Shown here: positions 10,865 through 21,920 of the stretch, one piece after another
Layout of the letters: the number at the start of each line of letters is the position of its first letter
Numbering within the stretch: position 1 is the first letter of the stretch
From: Nilaparvata lugens
Taxonomy: Eukaryota; Arthropoda; Insecta; Hemiptera; Delphacidae
DNA length: 64,000 nt
Assembly (NCBI RefSeq): GCF_014356525.2
Contig: NC_052511.1
Span: 47,988,182 to 48,052,181, forward strand
Direction of reading: 5' to 3'
Notes under the pieces: model-generated
Told to the model about the DNA's origin: nothing
Seen by the model: the letters and a program-made list of their open reading frames with translations, nothing else
The model's database searches: none
Program-made: the position numbers and the translations under genes

Positions 10865-12272
10865 CGCGCCCCTGGGTTTGAATTCAAAATATTTGAGAAT
10901 CACAATGTTTTTAATGAAAACCCACCCTTCAATACATTGATATACACTATACTTTATTTATAAATTATACTCTCCTACTTCTATCACATTTCGCAGACAT
11001 ATTTGCTGCATCTCCTTTATACCTTTATCAAAAACAATAACAAATTCTCCTCCTCAACACACATAAAAATATCATAAATATAAACTTCTAAACGTACTCC
11101 TCCTGACACCATTACAACACAGTAATTTTTAATTCGCCGCTTGCAGGGCCGCCAACTTAACTACACACATTTCATAATTCTCATAAATGATTCCTTTTAG
11201 ACAATAATTTCGATTCATAACTTCTGGGCTTATATCTTATAGTATTTCTTAGGTCTTAATATAATAATTTTCTATACATCAGGTACAATACTTTCTTTTG
11301 CTAATGGCTCTTTGGTTTTGGTAACTGGTATTCACTTTAAGTCTTTTCAGGTAACAAACGTGGCATAATTAAAAGTAATAAATATAAAAACATATAAATA
11401 AATATATCGACATTAATAAATATAATAAATAACAATAATAAATAACTCTTTGGGTACAGTACTTCTTTTTATAAACATATGTTCAACAGACATTACATTC
11501 ATTTGATTTGGGTGGCTTTGGTCAGCTGGTCGCTGTTCTACAATTCATAGTGTACATGTTACATCAGAATTTGCTATCGACTTTCATAACTAACCTAACT
11601 GCTCAATTTTTTCTCTTAAAAAGGTAATTAACAAATTTTATTTTATTATCCCCGCTTGTGTCCTTTTTTATCTGATGTATATAATTTAATTACATATTTA
11701 AAAATTGTTCTTTTTCTTATTGCAGGCTTCTAACGGCTGGAAGGAATTAAACATTGGATTGTTGCCACGAGGTCCTATACCAATATTAAATTTATTAAGG
11801 AAGGTTAGTAATCGGTTTGATAATAATGTTTTCCTTGATTTCTTATCATATTTATTTCAAATTCGACGATATTGCATGTAGAATTGTTGTGGTTTTCCCG
11901 TATCTTTTGCATTTTCTGTTTTTTGCATGATTGTGGCTGTAGGCCGTTCGGTTATGCTATCATTGTGAGGCTGTCCTATTATAATTTATCTTCATGAATA
12001 TAAAACCCCGGTATCTTGTATACTCTTTCTTCAAATAATTCCTTGTTCCTTAATAATAATTCTTTTAATTGATCAAAACCTTCCATTTATTTTCTTCAAT
12101 ATTATACACATAGTTCTTATAAAAAACCTTAATCATATCAATAAACATTTTCATAAGCGAAATTTTTCATAGCCCATACAATTCTTCAATAATATTATCC
12201 TTTCATATTTATAATACATATTTTCAAATATCACAGCAATTAATCCACACAATTACAATAAATCAAAACTTA

Positions 12273-13013
12273 TTATTCTTTAATAATATAATCTCTCACA
12301 AATAAGCCAGGTACTTCCATTTTATTAATATAATTCCTTATTTCTTCACTCTTATTAACCACTCCATTCTTCATTAGCCATCTTCCATTTCCTGTTGCCC
12401 ATGCATGATCCGTAATAGTCCTATCAGTAGCTCCGTTTCTATCCCATTCTTCGGCCCATTTTCCGGTCACATCGCTGATTTGCCCTCTTAAAACGTATGT
12501 GCCGCGGATGCACGCCGTCGGTCCGCTCCTGTCCTCCTCGGTGTCGGTCCGGTGTCCTCTCGGGCGTTTGAACCGTGCATGCGGCCTCCATCGGCGCGCG
12601 CGGTTCCTCCGTTTCTTTCGCCTCCGGGCCTTACGATGCATGATCCTCTTCTCCCGAATGCCGTCCTCCTCGTCCTGATGCCGGTCGGGTGTCCTCGGGC
12701 GCCTCCGTCTCCGGGCCTTGCGGTGGTCGCTCCTCTTGTCCGGTAGTCCGTCCTCCCTTGTCTCCTCTTGGTCCGGGTCCTTGGTCTGCTGTGGGGTCAA
12801 ATGATGCGCGGGTGTGGTGTGCAGATACATGGTGGCGGTCTCTTGATGTGCGGGCTGCTCTTCCTGCGGTGATGGGTCTTCGGCGGGAAACAATATACTT
12901 AAAATGGGTTGATGCTTGCGGCTGGTTTTAATTGCATGGTGGGCGGCGGTTTTTGGTGGTAGGCTGTCTTGTATTGACTTCTGTTTTTCTAATATTTTCG
13001 GTAAACCGTTCAC
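12273..13013 (-). CDS. Arg-rich ORF inside the LTR retrotransposon
   Basis: A 246-codon open frame on the same strand as gag and downstream of it. The middle holds two diverged repeats of an Arg/Lys-rich unit (around KRSDHRKARRRRR and KRIMHRKARRRKKRRNRAR) in a Glu/Asp-spaced context. The C-terminal third is mixed and ends NKMEVPGLFVRDYIIKE. Such a basic segment could be the nucleic-acid-binding part of Gag, but no CCHC zinc knuckle is present. Local GC content is far higher than in the surroundings. It could also be a non-coding repeat that happens to stay open. Confidence 0.45.
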   Translation of the reverse strand: MNGLPKILEKQKSIQDSLPPKTAAHHAIKTSRKHQPILSILFPAEDPSPQEEQPAHQETATMYLHTTPAHHLTPQQTKDPDQEETREDGLPDKRSDHRKARRRRRPRTPDRHQDEEDGIREKRIMHRKARRRKKRRNRARRWRPHARFKRPRGHRTDTEEDRSGPTACIRGTYVLRGQISDVTGKWAEEWDRNGATDRTITDHAWATGNGRWLMKNGVVNKSEEIRNYINKMEVPGLFVRDYIIKE

Positions 13014-13336
13014 AAAGGTGGTATATGAGGCTGTATATCTTTATTTTCTCTATCTATTTTTTCAGCTTGCTGGGTTGTATCGGGGTTATCATGTATTCGT
13101 AATTTTTAGCTGTAGTTTCTCTGTGTTTGGGGGGTGGTCCGGTTTTTGTTGATTCAATCCTATTGCATGCGCTATGTGTAGTTTGTACTTATTTGATGAG
13201 GTGGCGGTTTATAATTTCTATTATAATTATTCTGAGTGTAATCATTTTTGTGTTAAATCGATCACGGCCATAATAATAATTTCTTTCATAGGTTTGCTGT
13301 GGATAATGGTTTGTTTGACGATTCTGAAAACTTCTA

Positions 13337-14472
13337 TTATTCCATTATTTTGATTATGATCATAGCGGCGTTTAAATTGAGGAGTAGATCGTGAGCAATC
13401 ATATGGTACTGATTCATAGTTTTGGCTGGTATACTGATTACTTTTGAGTTATGTTGATTTTGTGCGTATCTCTGGTCTGAACGGTGGTTTGATATTGCCA
13501 TCACAGACTGTATGCCATATAAATGATTTATCAGCTGCTTGCAATCAGTAATGGGTTGTGTGGCGAGTGCCATTCTAACTTGATACGGTAGCTTCTTTAA
13601 AATAATACTTGCTAATGCCGATTCATTAATGGGCTCGCTCAATTGAGAATTTTTAAACTGTAGGGCAGTGACGAAAGTGGTACATGCACCGTCTAAGTAG
13701 GGTTGAAATCGCATGATATAATGTCCGCTAGCACGTCCAACTGTTTACTTCTGCTCCAATACTGTTCCAGGAAGACAGCTACAAACTCATCCAATGATGT
13801 AAATTCATGGACTCTACTCCGAAAGAACATCAGGGGTTCGCCAATCAATAAACTAGTCAAACGAAGACGCCAAAAATTCCAAGAGGTGGGTGTTAATGAT
13901 TGAACTAGTTTTATCTGATCTATAAATTCTTTAGGTTGGAGATAGCGGTCTGTATTGTCAAAACGGCCTAATTCATTGAAACTGTGTAGTGAATCAAACG
14001 TTGCTATGGGAATAGGCTCTATATTCTCGTGCGGAAATTGATGTATTTGACTTTCAAGTTGTACCAACTTCTCTTGGGCCTGTTTCCAATGACTAGAAGC
14101 TTCTGTTTCATTATCTACTACTTCGGCATTTAATTCAGATGAAAATAATTGCTGTTCTCCAACGGCTGTCTCCAATGAATTAAGTTGTACTTTGTTTTGA
14201 TTTATATCAGAATTTAGGTGAGCTATTTGTGTAGATTTACTATTCTGTTGTTTATTTATGGAAATAAGTTGACTATTGTTCCTGTTTGTAGCTATTTCAT
14301 GAATTTGTGAAGTGTTTTGTGCTGGTAGGTTATCTATTCTTTCCGCAGTCTCCTTACCCATTCTTACCGATGTATCCTTCAGTGATTCCCGCATTTCCTT
14401 CATTTCCGCCTTTAAGTTCTTCATTACTGTGGTCATTGTTTTTTCTAAACTATTAGAAAATGACTTGATCAT
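13337..14472 (-). pseudogene. gag-like gene with one frameshift
   Basis: Two frames overlap at 13693-14472 and 13337-13714. The first 140 residues are polar with Gln/Asn-rich and Glu/Lys heptad-like stretches, consistent with coiled coil. The second part resembles the retrotransposon Gag capsid-like domain, with a Trp-centred helix followed by a GEPLMFF segment and a FLEQYW segment. The capsid-like part continues in the other frame after 13714, so one base appears lost or gained near 13700. There is no zinc knuckle at the C-terminus. It sits directly inside the 5' LTR as gag should. Confidence 0.7.
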
Positions 14473-15295
14473 CCCCTCTACTATAACCCTCCTTATTGCT
14501 TCTTGGAGACATTTAACGGTTTATTACTGTTCACAGGATTCTTGGCGGTGATTGAAGAGATCTGGGCGTTGGACTCCATCGCGCCCCCCTCAGCGTCGAT
14601 CTCCGCTACTATCGCCGTCTGCAGTGTGTCTGCTACCTTACTTTGCGTGGACGAAAAGAGACTCATATTTTAAAAATGGATTAAGTGTCAAGTGTTTGTT
14701 AAAAAAGTGAAAGTTTTGGCCAACAAGGCATTAATAAGGACACAAATGAGGATAGGCCTATGGACATTACAAGCCAGGTAACCTATTTATTACTTAAGCT
14801 CTTATAATATAATAATACTATTCATTGATTTCTGACTAGCAGTTTAGGCCCATAAATATAATAGCTCTCTCTATAAAATATATTTTTTTACAGTACAATA
14901 ATATAAAATTTTCTTTAAAACATATAATTTCTCTTTATTTAAAGCTATTGATTCCCCAAAAAGTAATACAAATTTTCCTTCGCCAGTTTTCCTCACAACT
15001 CGTATAAGTTATCTATAATTTTCAATATGGTTATTGACTTAATTTCAAATAATTATTCAATGAGCTTGGCTCTCATCATCAGTCCCACGTTGGTACGACA
15101 TGTCTTTGTGTCACGTCACGTTGGGCGCCATGTCTTTCTGTCACGTTATTCTTTATATTTAAATAACGATTAGCCTCCTGCTTGGCATCAGTCGGTAAAG
15201 CATGAGATTTAATATAATTAGGTCGTGGTTTTCTAATAGTATTCAGTCTTAAAAAAATCTTGATAGGCCTAGATATGGGCTTCTCCTATAACTCT

Positions 15296-17118
15296 TGTAA
15301 TTCAATAAATAATAAATATATATATAAATGATACTTATACTATAGAGTTGAGGAATAAAAATAAATTGCACACCATGAAAATTTCACACATATATTACAC
15401 AAATAATGCAAAGATCAATCGAGGCAAAAAATATATATAGAGCGATAAAAAATATAATATAAAAATAGAACAATATTTGAAATCAATAAAATATCACAGG
15501 CTAAACTTTATATTCTAGATTTATGGCACGAATCATTACCATGTGCCTTTATCTTAAATCATATGCATTCTTTGCATGTAGCTGCGACATGTACTTGCTA
15601 ATACTTGTCGACTTGGATAATTCAATCAAAAATATGTGCTCTAAGATCAGCTTGATAAATTAGCCACTAATAATCCAAATATATATATATTAAAATCTCT
15701 AGTATTTAGTAGATTTATTTGTATCGAATATATATTTTTATCTCAGGGTGCAAGATTCGGCACCTGACGGAATAGGTAGAGCCATTCATCTAGTGAATTA
15801 GAACTATGATAAATTATCGCAAATTGTATTGCAAAAAATTAAATATTGTATGCATACGTTTGATAGCCTAGATTTCGTACTTCTTTGATTAAATAGAAAT
15901 TTCTAAAATATTGATCTATATTTTTCTTTCAATTAAATACCTTTAATACTAATTTTTACTTGCGCAAGTATTACTCTTATTAATTTCTCAATTTATAATA
16001 ACCCTTTCGGCGAGCTAGCTTTGATCATCAGATTATTTCGAAGCACTAGGGCGCCCATCACTAAATTCAAATTTAATCACTCACGTGTCGAAAATCTTCT
16101 TGTAAGCCGCCGATGTCGATCCAACTCCATGTGGTCCGGGAATATGGTAGCCGGAATCGTCTCCTCCAAGGGGTTATAAATTTAATAAAATGAAAAATGA
16201 CTTCTGCTTCACAATAGCATCACGAAGTCTTTTAAGAAATTTAATAATTTACTTTAACTTTAATTTTTACAAAATTATTAATAAGGTACTTCGCTCTAAA
16301 ATATTTGGGGTCCTCTTATGGTGGCATCTGGCTGGCGAGTGCTGGTTCTTCCTTCTCAAGTTTTACAGATCCTCTTTCCGACTTTCAAATTAGCATAAAA
16401 TTTAAATATCCAATCCTCCGCCATTAAATTCAAATAGATCTTACAAAAAATGCCAAAATATTGCTTAGATTATATGATTAATAATTTCTTTGCATTCGAG
16501 CCATATTGATAACATAGATTACACAATTTTTACACAAAATCTAGTACATTTATATAAATATATATAAATATTTTGAATTGGCCTACAGTTGCCGCCTATT
16601 AACTGCCGTTTTACTATTGGTGCATGCAAATTTTATTAGGTATTCATGCGCCTGGTAACTCTTATTTCCTGAATACATTAAATTATTTTTATTTGGTTTT
16701 TTATTTATGCTCTTTGCATGCTAGTTAATATTCTATATATTAATATTAATTCCATGCTACCTAATAATTAGCCACGTGGACGGGTGTTTTTTCACATTGC
16801 ACACCATCCGAATGCAATAAAGCTCTGCCAAGGGGTTTTGGTCAGATTCTACGTTCTTCGGTTTGATCGATCTCTAGGTCACCGATCCGTGAATACATCT
16901 ACATAACCTCAATCTTCAAATATTTTATAAATAATCTATTTATGAGTAGTAAACTTCCTTCAAATCCTTTTTAAGTTCTTGTACCATTTAGCCAGAACAA
17001 GCTGATGCTATCTAATCTTGTTTATTATCTGCTTGGCGATATTAGCCAATTACTTTATTTTTAGACCTATTACTATTTCTGTTAGGGCTTTTCATCTACC
17101 CAGATTAAATATGTTACA
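15296..17118 (-). repeat. Right LTR (5' LTR of the minus-strand element)
   Basis: Direct copy of 9034-10864. A transcription start would lie in this copy for the minus-strand element; I do not see a clear TATA box to place it. Confidence 0.9.
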
Positions 17119-17494
17119 AGTACCATAAATAGTCGCTTGGAAAGCCCATGATTATCGTAAATTATTTTTCACTTCAAATTTATTAATATAGGCTAGCCTC
17201 AGGCAAAAAATTAAGTCGAAATGTCCATTAAACTGTTCAGTTTTGACTGAATAACTTACACATCACAATAATTTATTGTTTTTCTGGTGGATAGAATAAA
17301 ATACCGGTGGGTAATAAAGAATTCTCTATTGGCTATTCCGTGAACGACTTACAATAATCGGCTTGTCAGGTTGTTCAGCAAGTGTTTGAAAAATTGCTAA
17401 ATAAATTTCGACATCTTTGTTTGCATAATTTTTCAATTAATATCAATACTTAAAACATAGGCTATAACATAATATATTACTATATTCCAACTAA

Positions 17495-18105
17495 TCCTAT
17501 TATATTAAGCACTCCTTGCGTGATATCTGTTTTATTTTTTATATGGTTTATTTATGTCACAGACTCTCGAATCGGCTTCCAACGCTTTTTCACGAATTTG
17601 CAACATAGTAGTTTATGATATAAAAATTCGATTCACCAGGTCTCATCGTTGGGAAAACTGCGTTGGCTGCACGAACATTAAAAGGATAATCATCTTGGCT
17701 GAAACAGCTGAGACCTTTCGTCGTCCTTGTGATAGTAAAAAGTAGCGAGTGATTCTGTGGAAAATAACAATATCGCATCTCCGAAATTCATAGCTGAATA
17801 TAGCCAGCTGTAAAATGAACATATATTTGAGAGATTGTGTCTGTCATGGCTTCTTACCTCTATCCATAGTAGGCTATGGTTTCTGTTTATCAATAAATCA
17901 ACTAACGAGCAAAGCTCGCTATTACCCCCCAAAGAATATAGGGTCCTGGGTTTTTCCCCAAAATGTTACATTCGAAGATGTTATTTTATTCTTCATTTTT
18001 CCAGTTCTATACAAATGTGGTTTGAAGTATATATACATTAAAACATATACTCAGTCCCACTTCATATTACAAACATATACATTATTAGTTATTGAATCAT
18101 GAATA
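17495..18105 (+). mobile_element. Helitron-like element with extension
   Basis: Starts TCCTATTATATTAAGC after an A, the same 5' end as the complete small Helitron at 21301. It shares the CTCGAA...CGGCT and AAAATTCGATT...AGGTCTCATC succession with that copy and has the hairpin CGAGCAAAGCTCG at 17906. Here the sequence continues past the hairpin into a block shared with 1636-1795 instead of ending in CTRR. Confidence 0.6.
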
Positions 18106-18852
18106 TTTATTAGAATATAGGCCTGCAGAGAAATATAGCCCTAAGTAGGAATACCCTGAAACAGTTTCTTAAAAATCAGGAAAACAGATAATTTTTTTTT
18201 GCAATGACAATTTTCATCTATTTCATTGGGGATCATATTCTATTGGAAAATAACTTTCACATAAGCTGTTTCCAATATTCTCACCAACTCTGTACATACT
18301 TTTTTGATTGTCTGATTGTGCCCTTTATTTTGCTTTCACTGTGACTCTTGCAACTTGTTATTCTCACGTTGAAATTTATGCAATAACTCACTTATTGTGC
18401 CCTCATCAATAATTGTTTCCATTCTATATTTAAGCTTCAACTATACCACAGAGAAAATATATTCTTTATTAATCTATACCCATATAGCCCTACTTTCAAG
18501 GCAATTTCGCTACATTGTTGATACTGTGGAAGGAATTATACTACTGCTGTTTAAAAAAAGAATAAATAAGTATGAGATTCTAAGGATTCGTGTAGATAGA
18601 CCCGAATTTTCATTATATTTATCTGATATGATCCTTGGAGGGGGGTTCTATGCCCCCCTGCCACTCCTTAATGGCACCCCTGGGAACAACAAATGACCAA
18701 TGAAAATCATTCAACACATTCAAAGAATATACTTTTCAAAATTGAACAAACACCAGGCTACAACTAACTAAAAACCACAATAATAGAACAGGTACCAACA
18801 TTACTGTTCTCAACATACTCCTCAACCCACTATGGAAGCCGATTCTCCTTCT
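18106..18852. other. Downstream of the aminopeptidase gene, nothing recognised
   Basis: AT-rich. No polyadenylation signal can be assigned with confidence to the gene ending at 18853. Confidence 0.3.
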
Positions 18853-19328
18853 TTACCCAACTTCATCTCTGTCTATTTCTTTCTCCCATTCTCCCTCATG
18901 TTTCTCTTCTTCTTTCTCTTCCCCACCATCCTCACTATCATCATCATCATCATCATCTTCGTTATCATCATCATCATCATAATCAATCTCCCCCTCCCCA
19001 GCTCCGCTCATGCCGTTGTCAGTAGTCGACTCATAGTCTTCAGTGACATAATCGAGAGTCGATATTTTTGTAGTATCGATACTTGTGCTATCGATGGGTT
19101 GTGTGCTAGTATCGATAGGTCGTGTCGATAAGGTAGTATCGACTGTCGAATCGGTTTCTAGGGTTTCGTTTTCTTGTAGCAGCCACCTGTAGATATCGTG
19201 GTAGTAGCTGGCGTACCAAGTGTTGACTTCGGTTTGTTTCATATTGAGATGTACTTTTCGATTGAGAATACTTTGTTGATGCCGGTCAGGTTCAGCTGTT
19301 TCATTTTGCCTTCCATGAACGAGTGGAG
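18853..19328 (-). CDS. M1 aminopeptidase, last exon with acidic tail (frameshift)
   Basis: Acceptor attttccag at 19329-19330. In the incoming phase 0 the exon reads LHSFMEGKMKQLNLTGINKV then FSIEK and stops at TGA (19239-19241). One frame over it reads VHLNMKQTEVNTW then YASYYHDIYRWLLQE, the conserved end of the ERAP1-like C domain (N..W...Y..I..WL in this family). The two join if one base is missing in the TTTT run at 19255-19258. Beyond WLLQE the open frame continues about 85 residues: a Thr/Ser/Asp stretch rich in IDT and STT, then a run of Asp and Glu encoded partly by a (GAT)n microsatellite, then EKEIDRDEVG and stop. Insect aminopeptidases N commonly end in a Thr-rich stalk and hydrophobic GPI signal. 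Here no hydrophobic segment follows, so a soluble or differently anchored protein, or a further unseen splice, must be considered. Confidence 0.75.
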
Positions 19329-19549
19329 CTGGAAAATTGATGAAAAAATTAAAGGAAATTCCGAAATAGAATGAAAGAGTTGCTAAATGAGGCTGAAGAA
19401 TGGATGAGGCTGGGAAATATAAATGGTAATCAATAAATGTGAAATATTTATTCGACATTTCTTTGGTTTTGAAGCATCTAAGTTTAGAAATCCACTTTGT
19501 GAAAATAATTGAGGACTGAAAATTTTGTAAAGTGAACAACTACAAGACT

Positions 19550-19672
19550 TGACCTATTTCGGACTAAGTGTAACTTTATCTAAATTTGTGAGAGGAATAG
19601 CACAAGGTTACCTTATTTTTCTCTCCCTATCATTTTGATGATGTACTTATTGTATCAATCAATAAGAATAAT
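19550..19672 (+). repeat. LINE-type 3' tail family, copy 1
   Basis: TATTTCGGACTAAGTGTAAC, AGAGGAATAGCACAAGG and TGATGTACTTATTGTA are followed by an AATC-type tail. Copies at 44480-44590 (diverged), 45755-45845 and 57445-57560. Confidence 0.6.
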
Positions 19673-19756
19673 CATAAACGACTTGCAAAAATGATTAAGT
19701 TGCTAATGAAGTTATGGAAAACATAATTGTGAGAGATATTGAAATTAGAGTTTAAG

Positions 19757-19906
19757 TGCCGGTTGCACAGAAGCCGGTTAAATTTTAATCGTGATTGATT
19801 CCTCGAGAACCAATCAGAGAAGCCGTCTTTTCAGAAAAGCCTTCTCTGATTGGTTCTCGTGAAATCAATCACGGTTAAATTTTGACCGGCTTTTGTGCAA
19901 CCAGGC
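19757..19906. mobile_element. 150-bp MITE (CCGGTTGCACA family)
   Basis: Near-perfect palindrome with tips GCCGGTTGCACAGAAGCCGG and its inverse, and GAACCAATCAGAGAAGCC next to the centre. It lies in the last intron of the aminopeptidase. A decayed relative is at 30370-30510. Confidence 0.8.
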
Positions 19907-20036
19907 TGTACCAGAGTCACGTATGAAAAAAAGCAACTGGTCGTATTAGAGAGTATCAAATCTTGTCTGCAATATACCAATCAATTATTTAATAGAGGAT
20001 TAATAGAGAATTATATAATTTATGTATTATACTTAC

Positions 20037-20109
20037 TTCATCAATCTGAATTGGATTCATATGCAGGGTGGCAAACATGAAATAGTTCTGTAAGTCTTCA
20101 GGACCATAT
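20037..20109 (-). CDS. M1 aminopeptidase, penultimate exon
   Basis: Acceptor gctcatttcag and donor GATGAA|GTAAGT. The 73-nt exon completes a Leu codon and encodes YGPEDLQNYFMFATLHMNPI then QIDE. The pattern (G...L..Y......T..QI..L) fits the helical repeats at the end of the ERAP1-like C domain. It enters in phase 2 and leaves in phase 0. Confidence 0.85.
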
Positions 20110-20749
20110 CTGAAATGAGCAAATAAATTTTTGATATATTCACCAATTAACAACATTGTTACATGAAATTAATAAATAATTTTATGTTGAATAATTGATG
20201 ATATAAGATGAGTAACACACATATTTTGAGGTAGTTTCATGATTCTGAACTAATATTAATAATAAATATTGATTATCATTGAGGTGATCATCAAAATCTG
20301 AACATGATACAAAATGAGATGATTAGGTAACGATGTTCATAGGCTATCGCAGGCAATAAAAATATGATTTTAAAATTACAATACTGTGGTGATATTGTAT
20401 CATATTCATAGGGTTGTGTGGCAGAGAGGATCTGGAGTCCTAACTCCGCCCTAATAAATACATGTAATCAATCGATTCCTCAACAGAGGTGTTTTTGGTA
20501 TTCATGGCTTTTCAATTATTATCTACTTAATCCAATAAATTTGTTCTGAATCCTCAAGTCAAGTTCTCAATTATTTCTTTGTTTTCAAATGAATTTGATA
20601 AGAATTTCCTTCAAATTAAGGAATGATCAATATAAGCTGCAAAATGATAGACTAAAATCACGTGAAGATGGAAAGTAGTGAAAATGATCACAAAATGAGA
20701 AAATATTATTTCAAATGATGGAGTTGAAGTACGATAGTTTCAAACTTAC

Positions 20750-20896
20750 AGTGCTGAAATTTCCTCCGCATTCTTATAGAAAAAGTTCAGCATGGTCTCC
20801 GAATTTGTTTTTCTCCGAACCAGTGCTCCAATCAGAGTATTTCCCTCGTTATTTTTGAAGAACTCCGATTTCACGTCCAGAGAATCTTCAAGCATC
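20750..20896 (-). CDS. M1 aminopeptidase exon
   Basis: Acceptor ttctcgttgcag and donor CACT|GTAAGT, 147 nt. Encodes MLEDSLDVKSEFFKNNEGNT and LIGALVRRKTNSETMLNFFY, then KNAEEISAL. It is part of the ERAP1-like C domain. Phases match both neighbours. Confidence 0.85.
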
Positions 20897-21162
20897 CTGC
20901 AACGAGAAATAATTTAATTATATCAAGTTTAGATTAACATTGTATTTAGGATGCTATCACGTGATATCGGGAAAATAATCGTATCTTACTTGATCGAGAC
21001 TGCCAGTCTTTAGCAAATACTTTAAACACTTTCTTTTTAAATTACATAGAACGACTGGGAGTCGAATTTCTCCAAAAAGATTTATTTATGACAACGGTGG
21101 ACCTGCCGAAAGATCCCGTTGTCACAGTAAGTGAATAAATTCAATTATTGTAGAAATTTGAC

Positions 21163-21920
21163 TATAGTGAGGTCCACCTTACAATGGCAGTGTTTGATTA
21201 GCAATGGTATTGCTATCCTTGACTATCATTCAACAAAGCAGATAGCGCTACCTCTTTCTCGCTTTGCTCTGGTGCCAGATCGTCTTTCAACAATGTAGAA
21301 TCCTATTATATTAAGCGAGCAATTTCTGTATTTATATATCTGGTTATTTTTATATCTGGTTATTTATGTTTAATGTATCTCGAAAACGGCTCTAACGATT
21401 TTCACGAAATTTGGAACATAGTAAGCTTATGATATAACGATTCGATTTCTCTAGGTCTCATCCTTGGGAAAACTCGCTGAACGACATTAAAAGGATAATT
21501 CATCCTTGGCTGAAACAGCTGTGGATAGTAAAAGAGTGAGTGTGTGAAAAATCAAAATATCGCCTCCCCGATATTCATAAGATGACGTATAGCCAGCTGT
21601 GAAATATAAACACGATTATTTTAGAGAATTGTTTTCTGTTTATCAATGAATAGAAATAACGAGTGAAGCTCGGTGCCCTGATATTTAATAATTAATCAAC
21701 AAAATGTTTCATCTTAATATAAAAATTCATCATGAAGTTATTGGAAAATATAATTTATTTCTTAAAATATAATTGATTATTTTAAACGAGAATGAACAGT
21801 TAATATTACATCAATAAACCTGTATCAGGTACCGTCTATAGAATCATTGACAAGACTGAGGATCGGCAACGTTGTTCTCCTTTCTTTCTTCACTGCCGTT
21901 ATAACGTGGACCCCACTATA
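21163..21920. mobile_element. Mariner-type MITE (GTGAGGTCCACGTTATAATG family)
   Basis: Ends TATAGTGAGGTCCACCTTAC and inverted GTTATAACGTGGACCCCACT then ATA, consistent with a TA target duplication. Interrupted by the Helitron at 21301-21681. Other members: 32562-33460, 33470-33862 (decayed), 33946-34205, 47984-48036, 55927-56289 and 58598-58819. Confidence 0.8.
21301..21681 (+). mobile_element. Complete non-autonomous Helitron, 381 bp
   Basis: Starts TCCTATTATATTAAGCGAGC immediately after an A and ends in hairpin CGAGTGAAGCTCG, a short spacer and CTGA immediately before a T. These are the TC...CTRR ends with insertion between A and T expected of Helitrons. Uninterrupted copies of the host MITE (for example near 34060) show the undisturbed ATGTAGAATTAATAATTAA site. 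No Rep/helicase coding. Confidence 0.8.

Larger units (their letters stand above)
9034..17118 (-). mobile_element. Non-autonomous LTR retrotransposon (gag only)
   Basis: Two direct repeats of 1831 and 1823 bp, differing by scattered small indels, bracket a 4.4-kb interior. Each repeat begins TGTAA and ends TTACA, the TG...CA signature of LTRs. Coding runs on the minus strand, so the 15296-17118 copy is the 5' LTR. The interior has a gag-like ORF (13337-14472) and an Arg-rich ORF (12273-13013). I find no protease, RT, RNase H or integrase, so movement would need proteins from elsewhere. 10865-12272 and 14473-15295 are non-coding interior. A purine-rich CCCAGGGGCG lies just before the 3' LTR. 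No convincing primer-binding site follows the 5' LTR. Five-base flanks (ATTTT left, AGTAC right) do not match. Confidence 0.85.

Noticed and set aside
10865..10885. tRNA 3'-end-like CGCGCCCCTGGGTTTGAA just right of the left LTR
   Set aside because: Would imply a plus-strand element, but gag is on the minus strand and the TGG start of a primer site is missing.
13337..14472. Programmed frameshift in gag
   Set aside because: The shift falls within the capsid-like region, not at a gag-pol border, and there is no pol. A simple indel is more likely.
15112..15131. Primer-binding-site-like TGGCGCCCAACGTGACG (minus strand)
   Set aside because: It lies about 165 bases inside the interior, while LTR homology ends sharply at 15296 with a correct TG. 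A primer site should be adjacent to the LTR.
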